Source: a virus. Taken from it: DNA of 58,591 nt. The DNA lies in IMG/VR virus record IMGVR_UViG_3300029624_000135, positions 1 to 58,591 of that record; one strand, given 5' to 3'. This document shows, in pieces, positions 35,455 through 45,402 of this stretch; position 1 is the first letter of the stretch, and the number at the start of each line of letters is the position of its first letter. Made by a program: the position numbers and the translations under genes. The notes under the pieces are model-generated. The model saw only the letters and a program-made list of their open reading frames with translations, made no database searches and was not told the origin of the DNA.

Positions 35455-38108
35455 ACTGCTGTTTTTTCGGTTTCGATTAAATCAAATAATGTGGGCATGG
35501 TTACTTTGGCCTCTGCAGCTTTGCAGTAACCGACACCATCCAAGAAATAACTAGGGCTCAATTCCACTCCATATCCATATCTCCCTTTTAGTATTGCCCT
35601 GTACGGTACCGTTCCAATTCCTGAGAAGTAATCCAGAACAATGTCCCCGGGGTTGCTCATCTGTTCGATGACCCTGTCCACAATATCAAACTGCAGTGGG
35701 CACAGGTGCATTTCCTTTCCTTTGCTCCATTGGGAACTGTTCAATGTCAACATTCGGGTTACATCACTCCAAACTTCATCGCTCCAGCTCTGTGGCTGCA
35801 ATAACATGAATGAAGTGGGAAGTTTTCCCTTGGCATCCAATGTCTCCCCTATTTTCACATGGTGCTCAAAGTCATATACTTCATTCAATGAGTAATTCTT
35901 GAATGACTTGAAAATTTTTTCATGCTCAAGGTTTGCCAGTTCGTCTGGCTTTAGGCACCTATCCCCTGATGACCTTGTGAAACCATGCGCATCTATTTGC
36001 CAGCGGGAACGGGAATATCCTGTCCCAATGACCGCGGTTCTATATTCTCGCTGTCCTTTTTCAAGGCCATCGCCCCACGGAACATGCTTGCCATTTTCAT
36101 CGATTACAAGTGGTTTATCCTTTTCAATCGGTATATCGGCATAACTGTTTGATGTGTCCGTTGGCGGTTTCCTGAACAGCAAAAGGTATTCGGGCATCCC
36201 TACTCCCATCTTTGAACCATCCTTACATTGCTCGGTCCATCCCAATCTATAAGTCTGGTTATTCTCGCGTACAACATCCGTGACAATAGTCTTCATTCCG
36301 ATATATGAAAAACCGTGCTTGGTGAAATGTTTGATGGTGTCCAAATGGAATGGATAAACGGTCTGGAAACCAAGCCCGGTCAATCCGCTGGGGATAATCC
36401 TGTCCTTGACATGAATGGCAGCTATCCGTCCAGGCATCAAAGTCCTGAACACTTCTGGGGTGGAATAATCCATCTGTTTGAAGAATTCTTCGTTGCTGTC
36501 CGAATGACCGTAATCCGAATAATTTGGCGAATACTCGTACTGTGTGGCAAAAGGTATCGAGGTCAACACCAGACCAACGCTATTGCTTTTGATACGTGGC
36601 AATTCATCCACATTGTCATTGTTGACCATAGTGTAGAGTTCCCCTTTTGATTCCACACGGTCCACTCCCATCTTGCGTTCTAGCAGCTTGGCCATTTCTT
36701 GATGGGAAAGACCATACTTTTTGATAATATCAGTCATCTTTTTTACCATTTTATCGTGGTTTGCCCACTTACGTTCCAATTGTTTTCTGATTCGTCTTTC
36801 GGCCTCTGTATAGATTAGGTCAATCCTGACCTCTTTGGTCTGCAGGAATCTTTGAAGCCTGTGAACTGATTGTATGAAGTCGTTGAACTTGAATCCTATG
36901 CCCAGATATATTCCCCAATTGCAATGTCTCTGGAAATTGCAACCAGACCCTGCTATTATGGGTTTTGCGGCAAGTTCTTGGAATTTACCGTCCGAAAAAT
37001 CAACAATGCATTGCTCCCGTTTTTCGTGGTCCTGTGATCCATATATGCTCACAACATCATCAATGGATTTTTCGATTTCCTTCCTTTCCGACTCCAAATC
37101 GTGCCAAAGTATCCGATGTGCTTTAGGATCTTCCTTACGCAATTCCATCATTTTGGCCACTCGCAAGTGAAGAGTATCCCTTTTTTCGCGTGCGGAATCT
37201 TGGATTCCCATAGCTGCATCCTTAAACATTTTGACCTGACCGTCCTTTTCGGTACCTGCCATGGAATGGTCCGTCTCTATTTCGTGCCAGTTCACATTCA
37301 ATGGTGGTAATACATAGCCATCATCATCTTTAGGGTCACCTGTTATATCCGATGGTTTGCTCACGAACAATGCCCATGATGCTACCCACAACCAGAATTC
37401 TTCTTCTTTATGGGGGTGAAGTGTCAATTTATCGGCCTTCGTGGAATCCCTTTTAAAGAATCGGGTCTTGGCCTGTGATACATCCATCTGCCCCAAGAAA
37501 TCTGCATAGGCCAGTAGTTCAATATAATCGTTTGGTGATGGCGTGGCCGTGGCAACGAAGCGATAAGGCACCCCTTCCTCACCCCTCCTGTTACCGTTCG
37601 GCCCACCGTCACCTGTGAACAACCGCATGAATTCCCTAAATGTTTTTGAACCACCAAGTCCGCGCAATACGGAAGCTTCGTCCAAGGAAGCCACCTCAAA
37701 CAATCTCGGGTCCAGTTTACCGTCCCTTATGCTCTCATAGTTGGTCAGGTAAATACCATCACCGTCAATTTCTTCGTTTCTACGTATGAACTTTGGCTCC
37801 CTTCCCCATTTCAGTATTTTAATTGCATCCCTTTTGAATTCCTGACGAACTCCCAATGGACAAACGATCAAACCTTTTCCGCGGGTCTTCGTAAGTACTA
37901 TCCTGACGGCTTCCAATTGCGTTACGGTCTTGTGAAGGCCAAATGATGCAAAGCATGCCCGTTTGCCACCCTCCACCATCCACTTCACCATCATTCGGTT
38001 GTGAGGCTTCAAAAGCTTTGAAACCTCGGCCATGTTTACGGAAAACCCGGTCTTCTCGGATAGTTTAATTTTGCTTTTTAGAAATTCGTTGTATTCCATT
38101 TTCGTCAA
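35451..38108 (-). CDS. SF2 helicase - DNA methyltransferase fusion
   Basis: The 885-residue protein has an N-terminal SNF2-like helicase (about 20-450): Walker A position GLHKT (57-61, H in place of G), LDEAS (142-146), ATATPSPND (186-194) and a motif VI-like HRLQRF (416-421). The C-terminal half is an amino-methyltransferase with TSIPF (516-520, in place of TSPPY) and FSGIGT (828-833). Such fusions are known in phages and may methylate as they move on DNA. Both key motifs deviate from consensus, so ATPase and target specificity are uncertain. It overlaps the next gene and starts one base after the HTH gene. Confidence 0.85.
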   Translation of the reverse strand: MTKMEYNEFLKSKIKLSEKTGFSVNMAEVSKLLKPHNRMMVKWMVEGGKRACFASFGLHKTVTQLEAVRIVLTKTRGKGLIVCPLGVRQEFKRDAIKILKWGREPKFIRRNEEIDGDGIYLTNYESIRDGKLDPRLFEVASLDEASVLRGLGGSKTFREFMRLFTGDGGPNGNRRGEEGVPYRFVATATPSPNDYIELLAYADFLGQMDVSQAKTRFFKRDSTKADKLTLHPHKEEEFWLWVASWALFVSKPSDITGDPKDDDGYVLPPLNVNWHEIETDHSMAGTEKDGQVKMFKDAAMGIQDSAREKRDTLHLRVAKMMELRKEDPKAHRILWHDLESERKEIEKSIDDVVSIYGSQDHEKREQCIVDFSDGKFQELAAKPIIAGSGCNFQRHCNWGIYLGIGFKFNDFIQSVHRLQRFLQTKEVRIDLIYTEAERRIRKQLERKWANHDKMVKKMTDIIKKYGLSHQEMAKLLERKMGVDRVESKGELYTMVNNDNVDELPRIKSNSVGLVLTSIPFATQYEYSPNYSDYGHSDSNEEFFKQMDYSTPEVFRTLMPGRIAAIHVKDRIIPSGLTGLGFQTVYPFHLDTIKHFTKHGFSYIGMKTIVTDVVRENNQTYRLGWTEQCKDGSKMGVGMPEYLLLFRKPPTDTSNSYADIPIEKDKPLVIDENGKHVPWGDGLEKGQREYRTAVIGTGYSRSRWQIDAHGFTRSSGDRCLKPDELANLEHEKIFKSFKNYSLNEVYDFEHHVKIGETLDAKGKLPTSFMLLQPQSWSDEVWSDVTRMLTLNSSQWSKGKEMHLCPLQFDIVDRVIEQMSNPGDIVLDYFSGIGTVPYRAILKGRYGYGVELSPSYFLDGVGYCKAAEAKVTMPTLFDLIETEKTAV

Positions 38109-38270
38109 TTATTCATATTTTGAATGATGCCTTTCGGTTATATATCTCCTTACTCTTTCACGCCCAATCCCCGTAACCTTTGCTATATTGTTTACCGAGT
38201 TGTTCTGTAGCACATCGAACCAATACAACGCTTCATCTTTTGCCACAGGGTACATATCCTTATCCTTCAT
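38109..38270 (-). CDS. Small HTH protein
   Basis: A 53-residue ORF ending directly against the helicase-methyltransferase start. It has a helix-turn-helix pattern NSVNNIAKVTGIGRERVRRYI, like resolvase or small phage regulators. Tight packing supports it. Confidence 0.6.
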   Translation of the reverse strand: MKDKDMYPVAKDEALYWFDVLQNNSVNNIAKVTGIGRERVRRYITERHHSKYE

Positions 38271-38523
38271 GAAGTTCACTTTTTGGCATTATATTTTTTT
38301 CGTAAATATTTTGGTAGAGTTCCTCGATCTTCTCTTGCCAATCCTTTTTTCTAGGGTGATACTTTTGGGTTCCCTTTTTGATTTTTATGACATCACATTT
38401 TTTAAACCTCGAGGTTTTGTTGTATTCAATTTCAAGTAAATACATGCCATGCTTTACCACTGGATAAATCCTTACCCCTGCCTTATTGCACTCTGAGATG
38501 ATATGTGAGATAAACTTGTTCAA
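38260..38523 (-). CDS. Hypothetical early protein
   Basis: An 87-residue basic protein with an N-terminal helix and a strand-rich middle (GMYLLEIEYNKTSRF), overlapping dnaB by 4 bp. No recognised family. Confidence 0.6.
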   Translation of the reverse strand: MNKFISHIISECNKAGVRIYPVVKHGMYLLEIEYNKTSRFKKCDVIKIKKGTQKYHPRKKDWQEKIEELYQNIYEKNIMPKSELHEG

Positions 38524-39998
38524 AATGGCAAATCATCGTTATCATGTTCTGGTAAATCAAATGCCTCTGCAGCGCTTACCGGGACCAAGTCCGGTTCCTG
38601 TTCTTCCAAATCCGAGAAAAGTGTGTACTTAGCCTCAAATCCAACCCTATTCCTCACCAATCCTCCATTCCTGTTCTTTGCAACGATATATTCGCATTCT
38701 CCTTGAGTTGGAACATTGTTGTATTCATCCCATTGATCGATATTGTAGTACTCTGGCCGATATAGGAACATTACCATATCGGCATCCTGTTCTATGGCTC
38801 CGGACTCCCTGAGATCGCTCAATTGTGGCCTTTTGTTGCCTCCACGTGTCTCAACAGCCCTTGACAGCTGTGATAATGCTATCACTGGTATTTTTAAATC
38901 ACCTGATATTTTTTTCAGACCTCTTGATATTTTTGAAATTTCCTGCTCACGGTTACCCCCCTTGGAACCTATCGATGCCGTCATCAACTGTAGATAATCC
39001 ACGACCAATAATCCAATGTTGTGTTTACGCTTTAAAATTTTCGCTTTTATCTGAAGTTCATCAATGGAAAGTGAAGAAGTATCGTCAATGTGGATTGGCA
39101 TTTTTTGGAAATCCTTCGAAATTGGCTCCAATACATTCAGGTCTTGGTCACTCAAACCGTGTACGTTGAATTTGTCCCCAGGTATCCTAGCTTTCATGGA
39201 CAAGATTCTATCAATGAGCTTGGCGCTGCTCATTTCAAGAGAAAATATACAAACAGGTGTTTTGTTCTCTGCAGCGTGCAAAGCAATTGTCAAAGCAAAA
39301 CTTGTCTTTCCCATTCCTGGTCTAGCTGCCAATATTATCAGCTCTTCATCCCTGAACCCCCCGGTTCTTCTGGTAAGTTTTTTGAACGGTGTTTCAAGAC
39401 CCGGTTTTATCTCACCCTTGTAAATCTTTCTGCCTTTTTCAATTTGCGCAATTACGGTTTCACCAAATGAAGATTCAGTTTTCTTTATTGCACTTTCGGT
39501 AACCGAGTTCAAATTGTCGTAGGTCTGGTCCAACAAATCGAACACATCGGCATCCTCTTTGTAGGCGTTCTCAATGGACTCATTTGAAACCCTGATCAAA
39601 CTACGCTGTATGTATTTCTGGAGAATGATCCTTGAATGAAATTCAATGTGCGCACTTGATGAAACCTTTTGTGTCAACTGAACCAATGCCATGTCCCCTC
39701 CAATGGATTCCAGTTTTCCTTTGGACTTTAAATTTTTGGAAACCGTCAACAAATCAATGGGTTCGTTGTTCTTGAAAAGATTATGGATGCTCTCAAATAT
39801 TTGCTGGTGGGCATCTTTGTAAAAAGCATCCTTGAACATAAACTCCATTATCTCAAAAGAACCGCGCTCATCGATCATCAATGCACCAAGGACAGCTTCT
39901 TCCATGTCCAATGCCTGTGGCGGAATCTTTCCGATGTTGATCAATCCACTTTTGTAGGATGAATTCGAAAGTTTGTTATGTTGCTCAGTTTTTACCAT
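38520..39998 (-). CDS. dnaB: Replicative DNA helicase DnaB
   Basis: The 492-residue protein has the DnaB N-terminal domain (PPQALDMEEAVLGALMID, residues 26-43) and RecA-type C-terminal domain with Walker A ARPGMGKTS (225-233), Walker B VVDYLQLM (332-339) and a DLRESGAIEQDAD motif (about 395-407). It unwinds DNA at the phage fork. It overlaps the replisome organizer by one base, suggesting that the latter loads it. Length is normal and no intein is present here. Confidence 0.95.
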   Translation of the reverse strand: MVKTEQHNKLSNSSYKSGLINIGKIPPQALDMEEAVLGALMIDERGSFEIMEFMFKDAFYKDAHQQIFESIHNLFKNNEPIDLLTVSKNLKSKGKLESIGGDMALVQLTQKVSSSAHIEFHSRIILQKYIQRSLIRVSNESIENAYKEDADVFDLLDQTYDNLNSVTESAIKKTESSFGETVIAQIEKGRKIYKGEIKPGLETPFKKLTRRTGGFRDEELIILAARPGMGKTSFALTIALHAAENKTPVCIFSLEMSSAKLIDRILSMKARIPGDKFNVHGLSDQDLNVLEPISKDFQKMPIHIDDTSSLSIDELQIKAKILKRKHNIGLLVVDYLQLMTASIGSKGGNREQEISKISRGLKKISGDLKIPVIALSQLSRAVETRGGNKRPQLSDLRESGAIEQDADMVMFLYRPEYYNIDQWDEYNNVPTQGECEYIVAKNRNGGLVRNRVGFEAKYTLFSDLEEQEPDLVPVSAAEAFDLPEHDNDDLPF

Positions 39999-40861
39999 TA
40001 TCCGATTGGGATTCTACTTGTCGTGTTGTTGTTTTGGTTTGATGATTTACTGGTTTGAGGTATTGATTGCACATACTTCTCGAACTTGTCCGACCTGCTT
40101 ATGAACTCCAGAGTCAGGAACTTTGGATTCTCGATATGGTATGGATCCTGACTGCAGTTTTTAATGGCAATGAGAATTTGTTGTCTGGAATAACCCTCTT
40201 TTAGTCTTGCCCTAATCTGCCTTTTGGCCTTATCAGGAACAACCCTAGCCTTTTTACCAGTTATTTCATTGAATTTTTGGAGAAGCAATTCCCAATCTAT
40301 TTTTGGGTTTTTAGAATTTGAATTCTCGCTTGAATCCCCTTTAGGGGGTTTGGGGGTATTTTTCTTTTCTTTAGTATACTCTTCTTTACTTTGTGGTTTT
40401 ACGGAACCTTCACTTTCACTTTTTGATGGTTTATGGTTACTTTTTGAGGGTTTACGTATCCCTAAACTCTCTAAAAGGATGAACAATGATTTTTTGTTGA
40501 TACATTCATTTAACCTTTTTTTGTAGGCATCTTTTATGCTTTCAACAAATTTTTCGTTGAATAATATTCTGTTTTCAACCCAAAGTTTCTCATCAAATTC
40601 ACGAAGTCTTATCAAGTCATCTATGATACTTTCCAACAAATCTTCGCTCACCATACATCTATCAGATAAGAACATGACCTGAACTTCATCAGAGAGGTTC
40701 AAATAATGATAATCGGTATTTCCCAATTCCTCCAAAATCTTGAACCATACAGCATATCCATCATTGCCGTATTTCTTTTCCAGATAACTCATCTTTTTAC
40801 TGTGCTTCACCGGATGAGGAAAGTATTCCACCTTATTTCTTTGGGGTCTGGCCATAATCAA
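39998..40861 (-). CDS. Replisome organizer (Lin1244/Lin1753-like N-domain)
   Basis: The 287-residue protein has an N-terminal DUF4373/Lin1244-like winged-helix domain (about 10-110: FPHPVKHSKKMSYLEKKYGNDGY, FKILEELGNTDYHYL), a low-complexity Ser/Lys/Pro linker (about 140-185) and a DnaD-like C-terminal segment (about 188-260). Such proteins bind the phage origin and recruit the helicase. The 287-residue length is typical. It is followed by dnaB. Confidence 0.75.
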   Translation of the reverse strand: MIMARPQRNKVEYFPHPVKHSKKMSYLEKKYGNDGYAVWFKILEELGNTDYHYLNLSDEVQVMFLSDRCMVSEDLLESIIDDLIRLREFDEKLWVENRILFNEKFVESIKDAYKKRLNECINKKSLFILLESLGIRKPSKSNHKPSKSESEGSVKPQSKEEYTKEKKNTPKPPKGDSSENSNSKNPKIDWELLLQKFNEITGKKARVVPDKAKRQIRARLKEGYSRQQILIAIKNCSQDPYHIENPKFLTLEFISRSDKFEKYVQSIPQTSKSSNQNNNTTSRIPIG

Positions 40862-43584
40862 TCTTTGATATTAAATAGTCCCATCATATTGTCCACAAAG
40901 GACATTTCCATGGTGTCCGTGGCCCCGGTTATCGTATTGGCCACGTGTCTTTTTTCCTGAATCATTTTATAGAGGTCTTCGTCAACGGTGTTGTTTCCAA
41001 GGAAGTAGGTGCACATCACATTGTTCTTTTGACCAATACGGTGTGCCCTGTCCTCACATTGAACACAATCGGCATATGTCCATGGGTATTCCACGAATGC
41101 CACCCTAGAAGAAGCTGTTAAAGTGATACCCACACCTGCAGCCTTTATATTGCATATAATGAGCTTTGTATCATCATCGTTCTGAAATGCATCGATAGCC
41201 TCTTGTTTCTTTTGGGAATTGTCCCGACCTGTTACCGTTACAGCTTTTGGAAACTCCCTTAGCAGCTCATCAACAATCGAATGGAGCACACAGAACACAA
41301 TCAATTTTTCCCCTGAATCATTGACCTCACGAATGAATTCCTTTACCTCATTGAGTTTTCCCAATGCGGAAATCCTTTTCAACTCACCCATCTTGACCAT
41401 TATCTCCCCGCGCATTTTTTTGGCAATCTCCTTGTCGCTGCAACCGCTTTCCTTGAGGTATTGTTCGAATTCGTGGAACGCTTTGTTGTACTCTTTTCTA
41501 GTTGTAATGTCACATAGGATGGTCTGGCGCTGCTTGTCGGGAAGATCTTTTGCAACATCCTTCTTCTCCCTTCGGAAAAAACAGTATTTGTTGATCAGAT
41601 AGTTAAGTTCTTTTAGGTTGGCAGCACCGGAACCACCCTCACAATACCTCGCCAAAAATCCTTTTCTGCCACCAAATTGGTTGTGTCTTCCAAGAATGGC
41701 CAATTGTGGGAACAGGTCGATGGGTTTATTGACCACAGAGGTACCGGTTAGCAGAATCACATATTCCTTTCCGTGGGCAATCCTAAGAACCAATTTGGAC
41801 TGTTGGGTCTTGATATCCTTGCACCGATGGGATTCATCCACAATTATGGATTTGAACAAATTGATGTTGGGATTCATTTTGATTTGATCCGAACGCCTGA
41901 GCTTCCCTTTTGGCGGCATATATTCCACAAAGAACTTTTTTAGGCTCTCAAAATTTGTGATAAAGGCATCGGCCACTCCCATCTGGTGAAAATTCGGCCA
42001 AGTGGTTTTATTGGAATTGTCAAGAATCATGGCCTTTAGATCGGTCCATTCCTCGAACTCGCGCTCCCAAGTGGTTTTCATGGCTGCTGGACATATTACC
42101 AGAGTAGGAAATACATCGTATCCTTTAAGGGATAATGCCAATAGTGTTGAAATCGACTGTATGGTGTTATGCGTAGGTACATAGTGATTGGTCAAATAGA
42201 TACAATCCTTATTACTTACTGAAATACATACATGCTCATGCTTTCCAACCTTTTCAACTTTTGAAATGTATCTTGAAGTGAATTTTCTTTTACGTTTCCA
42301 ACATTGGTTCAGTTTATCAGTCAATGTGAATGGAAAAAAATCTGATTTGATGCTTACTTGGTACTCCAATCCTTTTTCACCCCTATCATATTCTCTTACC
42401 CTCACTAAACCTCCAAGGCTTTGAACCAACTCAGAAATACCATCCACCAAACCACTCGACATTGTATGGTAAGTAATTCTGTTTCTCCTGGCAGAACCAT
42501 CTGTATCCATAAGGCCCATCAATAATTCCTTTCTTTGCTCAACGCTTGCCTGTAAGTATTCAATCGGAACAAATTTGTCCTTGCTATGGACATTTATACC
42601 TAACCTTTTTATTTCCTTTTGAAAGGGATTTGCTTTAGTTGTTCCAGTTTGGGTGATGTAATATTGAGGACAATCAGGATGTCTATTGATATAAACTTTT
42701 AAGTTATCCGGAAGCAAGGATTCAATCCTATTTTTAATTTCCATTTGATGATCAGGAATACTGATGCATGGTGTCTTCCCTGTCATACAACCATCACCAA
42801 GTAGGCAACCCATAATGTACGGGTGGATGATAAAATGCTTGTTCTGGTATTCAACCGGTGAAATTGAAGGCAATTCCCATTTTAAAATTGGTTTAGCACC
42901 GTATGCCACCCGTTTCGGATTGGATTTGTATTCAATGCCTTGTTCCAATAATTCTTTAAGGGTTTTATTGGTCCATCCTTTTCCTCTTCTTCGTCTATTT
43001 TGGTCCCTTACTATCCATAAGTGCTCCAAATTGCAATCAACATGAAATCCATCATTGAAGTGAACTCTATAAGTTTCATTTTCACTTTGTGGAAATACTC
43101 CAGTTACTTTTTGAGTTTTACCATCAAGTCCAAACACTAAATCACCAATTTTGATATCGCCAAATGTTTTCCATCCTTGGGGTGTAGCAATCTTTGAATA
43201 AACAGGTTGTGCTTTACCAAGCCCCTGTTCGTCCCCATTGATAAATCTTTTAAGCTGCATACCCCTAGCTACTCCCTTACCTTGGTATTCGCGAAGCTGA
43301 AAGCCTTTAGGATGTGATAGAGGAAGCTCCAAATCCAATTCTGGAAGCTCAGGCAACTCCCCTATCTCAATCCTTTGTGAATTATCAACTTTAATGACCT
43401 CGGCCCTGCAACGCTTGGCCAGTTCATTGACTAAATCACGATGTGCTATAGGAACCCTCCAAACCTTTTTGTTTGGATTCCACCTTCTTTCCGGTAGTTC
43501 TTTTACCATGGCAAGATTTCTCTTGGTGTAGTGGTTAAAGGGCACCGTAATGTTAAACTCTGAATTCAATTCAACTATCTGCAT
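40858..43584 (-). CDS. SNF2/HARP-type helicase interrupted by an intein
   Basis: The 908-residue precursor has an N-terminal HARP-like domain (residues ~15-65: RRWNPNKKVWRVP), SNF2 helicase motifs and an intein of 349 residues (125-473) between GLGK (121-124) and T474 of Walker A. After splicing a 559-residue helicase remains, with DESH (motif II), LLTGTSVVN (III) and QCEDRAHRIGQ (VI). SMARCAL1-like helicases anneal or remodel forks. The enzyme is inactive until the intein is excised. It overlaps the organizer by 4 bp. Confidence 0.92.
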   Translation of the reverse strand: MQIVELNSEFNITVPFNHYTKRNLAMVKELPERRWNPNKKVWRVPIAHRDLVNELAKRCRAEVIKVDNSQRIEIGELPELPELDLELPLSHPKGFQLREYQGKGVARGMQLKRFINGDEQGLGKAQPVYSKIATPQGWKTFGDIKIGDLVFGLDGKTQKVTGVFPQSENETYRVHFNDGFHVDCNLEHLWIVRDQNRRRRGKGWTNKTLKELLEQGIEYKSNPKRVAYGAKPILKWELPSISPVEYQNKHFIIHPYIMGCLLGDGCMTGKTPCISIPDHQMEIKNRIESLLPDNLKVYINRHPDCPQYYITQTGTTKANPFQKEIKRLGINVHSKDKFVPIEYLQASVEQRKELLMGLMDTDGSARRNRITYHTMSSGLVDGISELVQSLGGLVRVREYDRGEKGLEYQVSIKSDFFPFTLTDKLNQCWKRKRKFTSRYISKVEKVGKHEHVCISVSNKDCIYLTNHYVPTHNTIQSISTLLALSLKGYDVFPTLVICPAAMKTTWEREFEEWTDLKAMILDNSNKTTWPNFHQMGVADAFITNFESLKKFFVEYMPPKGKLRRSDQIKMNPNINLFKSIIVDESHRCKDIKTQQSKLVLRIAHGKEYVILLTGTSVVNKPIDLFPQLAILGRHNQFGGRKGFLARYCEGGSGAANLKELNYLINKYCFFRREKKDVAKDLPDKQRQTILCDITTRKEYNKAFHEFEQYLKESGCSDKEIAKKMRGEIMVKMGELKRISALGKLNEVKEFIREVNDSGEKLIVFCVLHSIVDELLREFPKAVTVTGRDNSQKKQEAIDAFQNDDDTKLIICNIKAAGVGITLTASSRVAFVEYPWTYADCVQCEDRAHRIGQKNNVMCTYFLGNNTVDEDLYKMIQEKRHVANTITGATDTMEMSFVDNMMGLFNIKD
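42166..43212 (-). other. Intein with LAGLIDADG endonuclease (Ala1, Asn349, Thr+1)
   Basis: The 349-residue intein starts AQPVYSKIATPQGW (block A, Ala1 in place of Cys/Ser), has block B VDCNLEHLW, dodecapeptide endonuclease motifs GCLLGDGCM and LLMGLMDTDGSA, block F-like YQVSIKS and a block G of VPTHN followed by Thr. Ala1 inteins use the +1 nucleophile directly (class 2). The splice junction restores GLGK-T. It is a complete homing intein in a phage gene. Confidence 0.92.
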
Positions 43585-43593
43585 GTGAAATAT

Positions 43594-44166
43594 CTATTCA
43601 GATTCAACAGCACCGGCACTCACTTCAATGCCCTTGGATTTCATATCACTGACAAAACCGTCAAAGAGGTCACCTTGATCACTTGGGGCATGCTTGCCGT
43701 TGATATATTCATTGATTTCCACTTTCACCACTTCAATGGCTTCGGAAAGTTCACGGCAATATTTGTAATGCTTATCATCCCATTTGACCTTTGGTGATGT
43801 CCATTTGATGTTGGAACCTCGTTCCAAAAGCCTGGTACCAGATATTTCAACTCCCTCGGTTTCTCCATTGCCAACAACCTTGAATTGGTTCACCTGGTAT
43901 TTCTGCTTCAACGGATGGTCCTCTTCCGCATCAAAACCATTTTGAATAAGCTTATTAGCCTCCTTTTCTGTGATTTGCTCCGATATGAGTGCGAAATGGG
44001 GTATGAGGTTGTTGAATGCATCAACAAGGTCTTGGTGCACTGCACCGTCCGAACTTGTGTTGACAACATCGCGTTTAGGATTGTCCCCTTCGGTTGTTTG
44101 GATATATGAGTATCCAAGTGAGGACAATCCCTTAAAGTTTCCTGATACAATTTCAATTGATTTCAT
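43594..44166 (-). CDS. Conserved phage hypothetical protein
   Basis: A 190-residue protein of a kind often found next to recombination and DUF1351-like genes in phages of Bacteroidota (N-terminus MKSIEIVSGNFKGLSS; middle SGTRLLERGSNIKWTSPKVKW). Located 10 bases upstream of the helicase start. A role in DNA repair or recombination is inferred only from company. Confidence 0.6.
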   Translation of the reverse strand: MKSIEIVSGNFKGLSSLGYSYIQTTEGDNPKRDVVNTSSDGAVHQDLVDAFNNLIPHFALISEQITEKEANKLIQNGFDAEEDHPLKQKYQVNQFKVVGNGETEGVEISGTRLLERGSNIKWTSPKVKWDDKHYKYCRELSEAIEVVKVEINEYINGKHAPSDQGDLFDGFVSDMKSKGIEVSAGAVESE

Positions 44167-44186
44167 AAAGTTTTATTTATTTTGGA

Positions 44187-45392
44187 TTACTTAATTGATT
44201 TCGTTTCATTGACAGCCCATTTTTTAAATGCCTTGAACTTTGCATCTATCTCAAGGATTTTGTTTACTGCCTCGATATCCATTCCAGACTCATTGATTTC
44301 AGGTATGGAAAATGAGTTGACCCAATTGGTTATTTTTTGTTTTTGAGGTGCCAATGCTGCTTTTCTATCAGCTTCTTCCTTGGCCTGCTTTTCAGCTTGA
44401 ATGCGCCTGTTTTCAGCTTCCTCAGCATCTTTCTTCTTTTTCAGTTCAGCCTCAATACGCGCCTTTTCCTCTCGCTCTTTTTTGAGTTTGGCATCAGCTT
44501 TCTTTTTTCTTTCAATTGCTGATTCAATATCCTTTTGATATTCAGTAAACTCACCTTCTGTAAAATTTCCTAGCTGCTCAGGGTATACAGACCATACATC
44601 CTTGAGGACAAAGTCATATCCCTGCTTTTTAAAACCATACTTTTCAGTGAGAATACTCCCTCTATCCTCAATTCTTTTAAGCCAAGCATCTCTCTCATCC
44701 TTCTCCTTGGCAATCTTTTCCTGTTCGGCACGTTCCTTTTCCTCAGCTTCCTTTTTTAATCGCTCATTTTCCTTTCTGATTCGTTCCCTTTCTTCAGATT
44801 CAGCTTTTTCTTTTGCGATTCGTTCTTTTTCCAATCTTTCCTTTTCAGCCTTGTCCAAATCGAATAGCCTTTTAGCTTTGGATAGTTCTGCATTGAACAT
44901 TTCATTGTCCATTTTCCTCAAATCCAAGGAGTGTATTTGGCAGAATTCTTGGTACGGCAACAATTGATCAATACGGTCTTTTTCAATTTTATCAAGGCGC
45001 TCAGCTTCTTTCCTTTCTGCAAACTTTTCCTTTTCTTCAAGCTTCGACTCTAGATTTTTAAAAGTGGCCTCAACCATTTGAAATGACTTGAGCCAAAGTT
45101 TATCCTCCAACTGGAAGTCAGCCATTTTAGCTTTGACCTCATTTCTTTTTTCAGTAACTAATTTTTTACATTCAATACGTTGATTTTTCAATGTCAATCT
45201 TGCCTCTCTGGCCATTTTCATTTTACCAGTTTCAGTGACATCTTTTATTTGAAGTGTCTGGATTGTATCATTCCATTCATTTGCTTTTTCAAAAAAGCTG
45301 CCCAAGGTTTTGGAGATTAATTCTCCTTTTGATTTTTCGATTCCAGATTCCTGTACTACGGTTGATAATTCTGTTGTGTTTAATGCTTCCAT
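44187..45392 (-). CDS. Phage coiled-coil protein (DUF1351-like)
   Basis: The 401-residue protein is almost wholly helical: an N-terminal conserved part (about 1-110: GIEKSKGELISKTLGSFF ... REARLTLKNQRIECKKLV) followed by long Glu/Lys-rich coiled coils (about 110-215 and 290-355). This organisation matches a phage family usually next to annealing proteins. It may organise the recombination or replication complex. Function unproven. Confidence 0.65.
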   Translation of the reverse strand: MEALNTTELSTVVQESGIEKSKGELISKTLGSFFEKANEWNDTIQTLQIKDVTETGKMKMAREARLTLKNQRIECKKLVTEKRNEVKAKMADFQLEDKLWLKSFQMVEATFKNLESKLEEKEKFAERKEAERLDKIEKDRIDQLLPYQEFCQIHSLDLRKMDNEMFNAELSKAKRLFDLDKAEKERLEKERIAKEKAESEERERIRKENERLKKEAEEKERAEQEKIAKEKDERDAWLKRIEDRGSILTEKYGFKKQGYDFVLKDVWSVYPEQLGNFTEGEFTEYQKDIESAIERKKKADAKLKKEREEKARIEAELKKKKDAEEAENRRIQAEKQAKEEADRKAALAPQKQKITNWVNSFSIPEINESGMDIEAVNKILEIDAKFKAFKKWAVNETKSIK

Positions 45393-45402
45393 TTTGTTTT
45401 AA

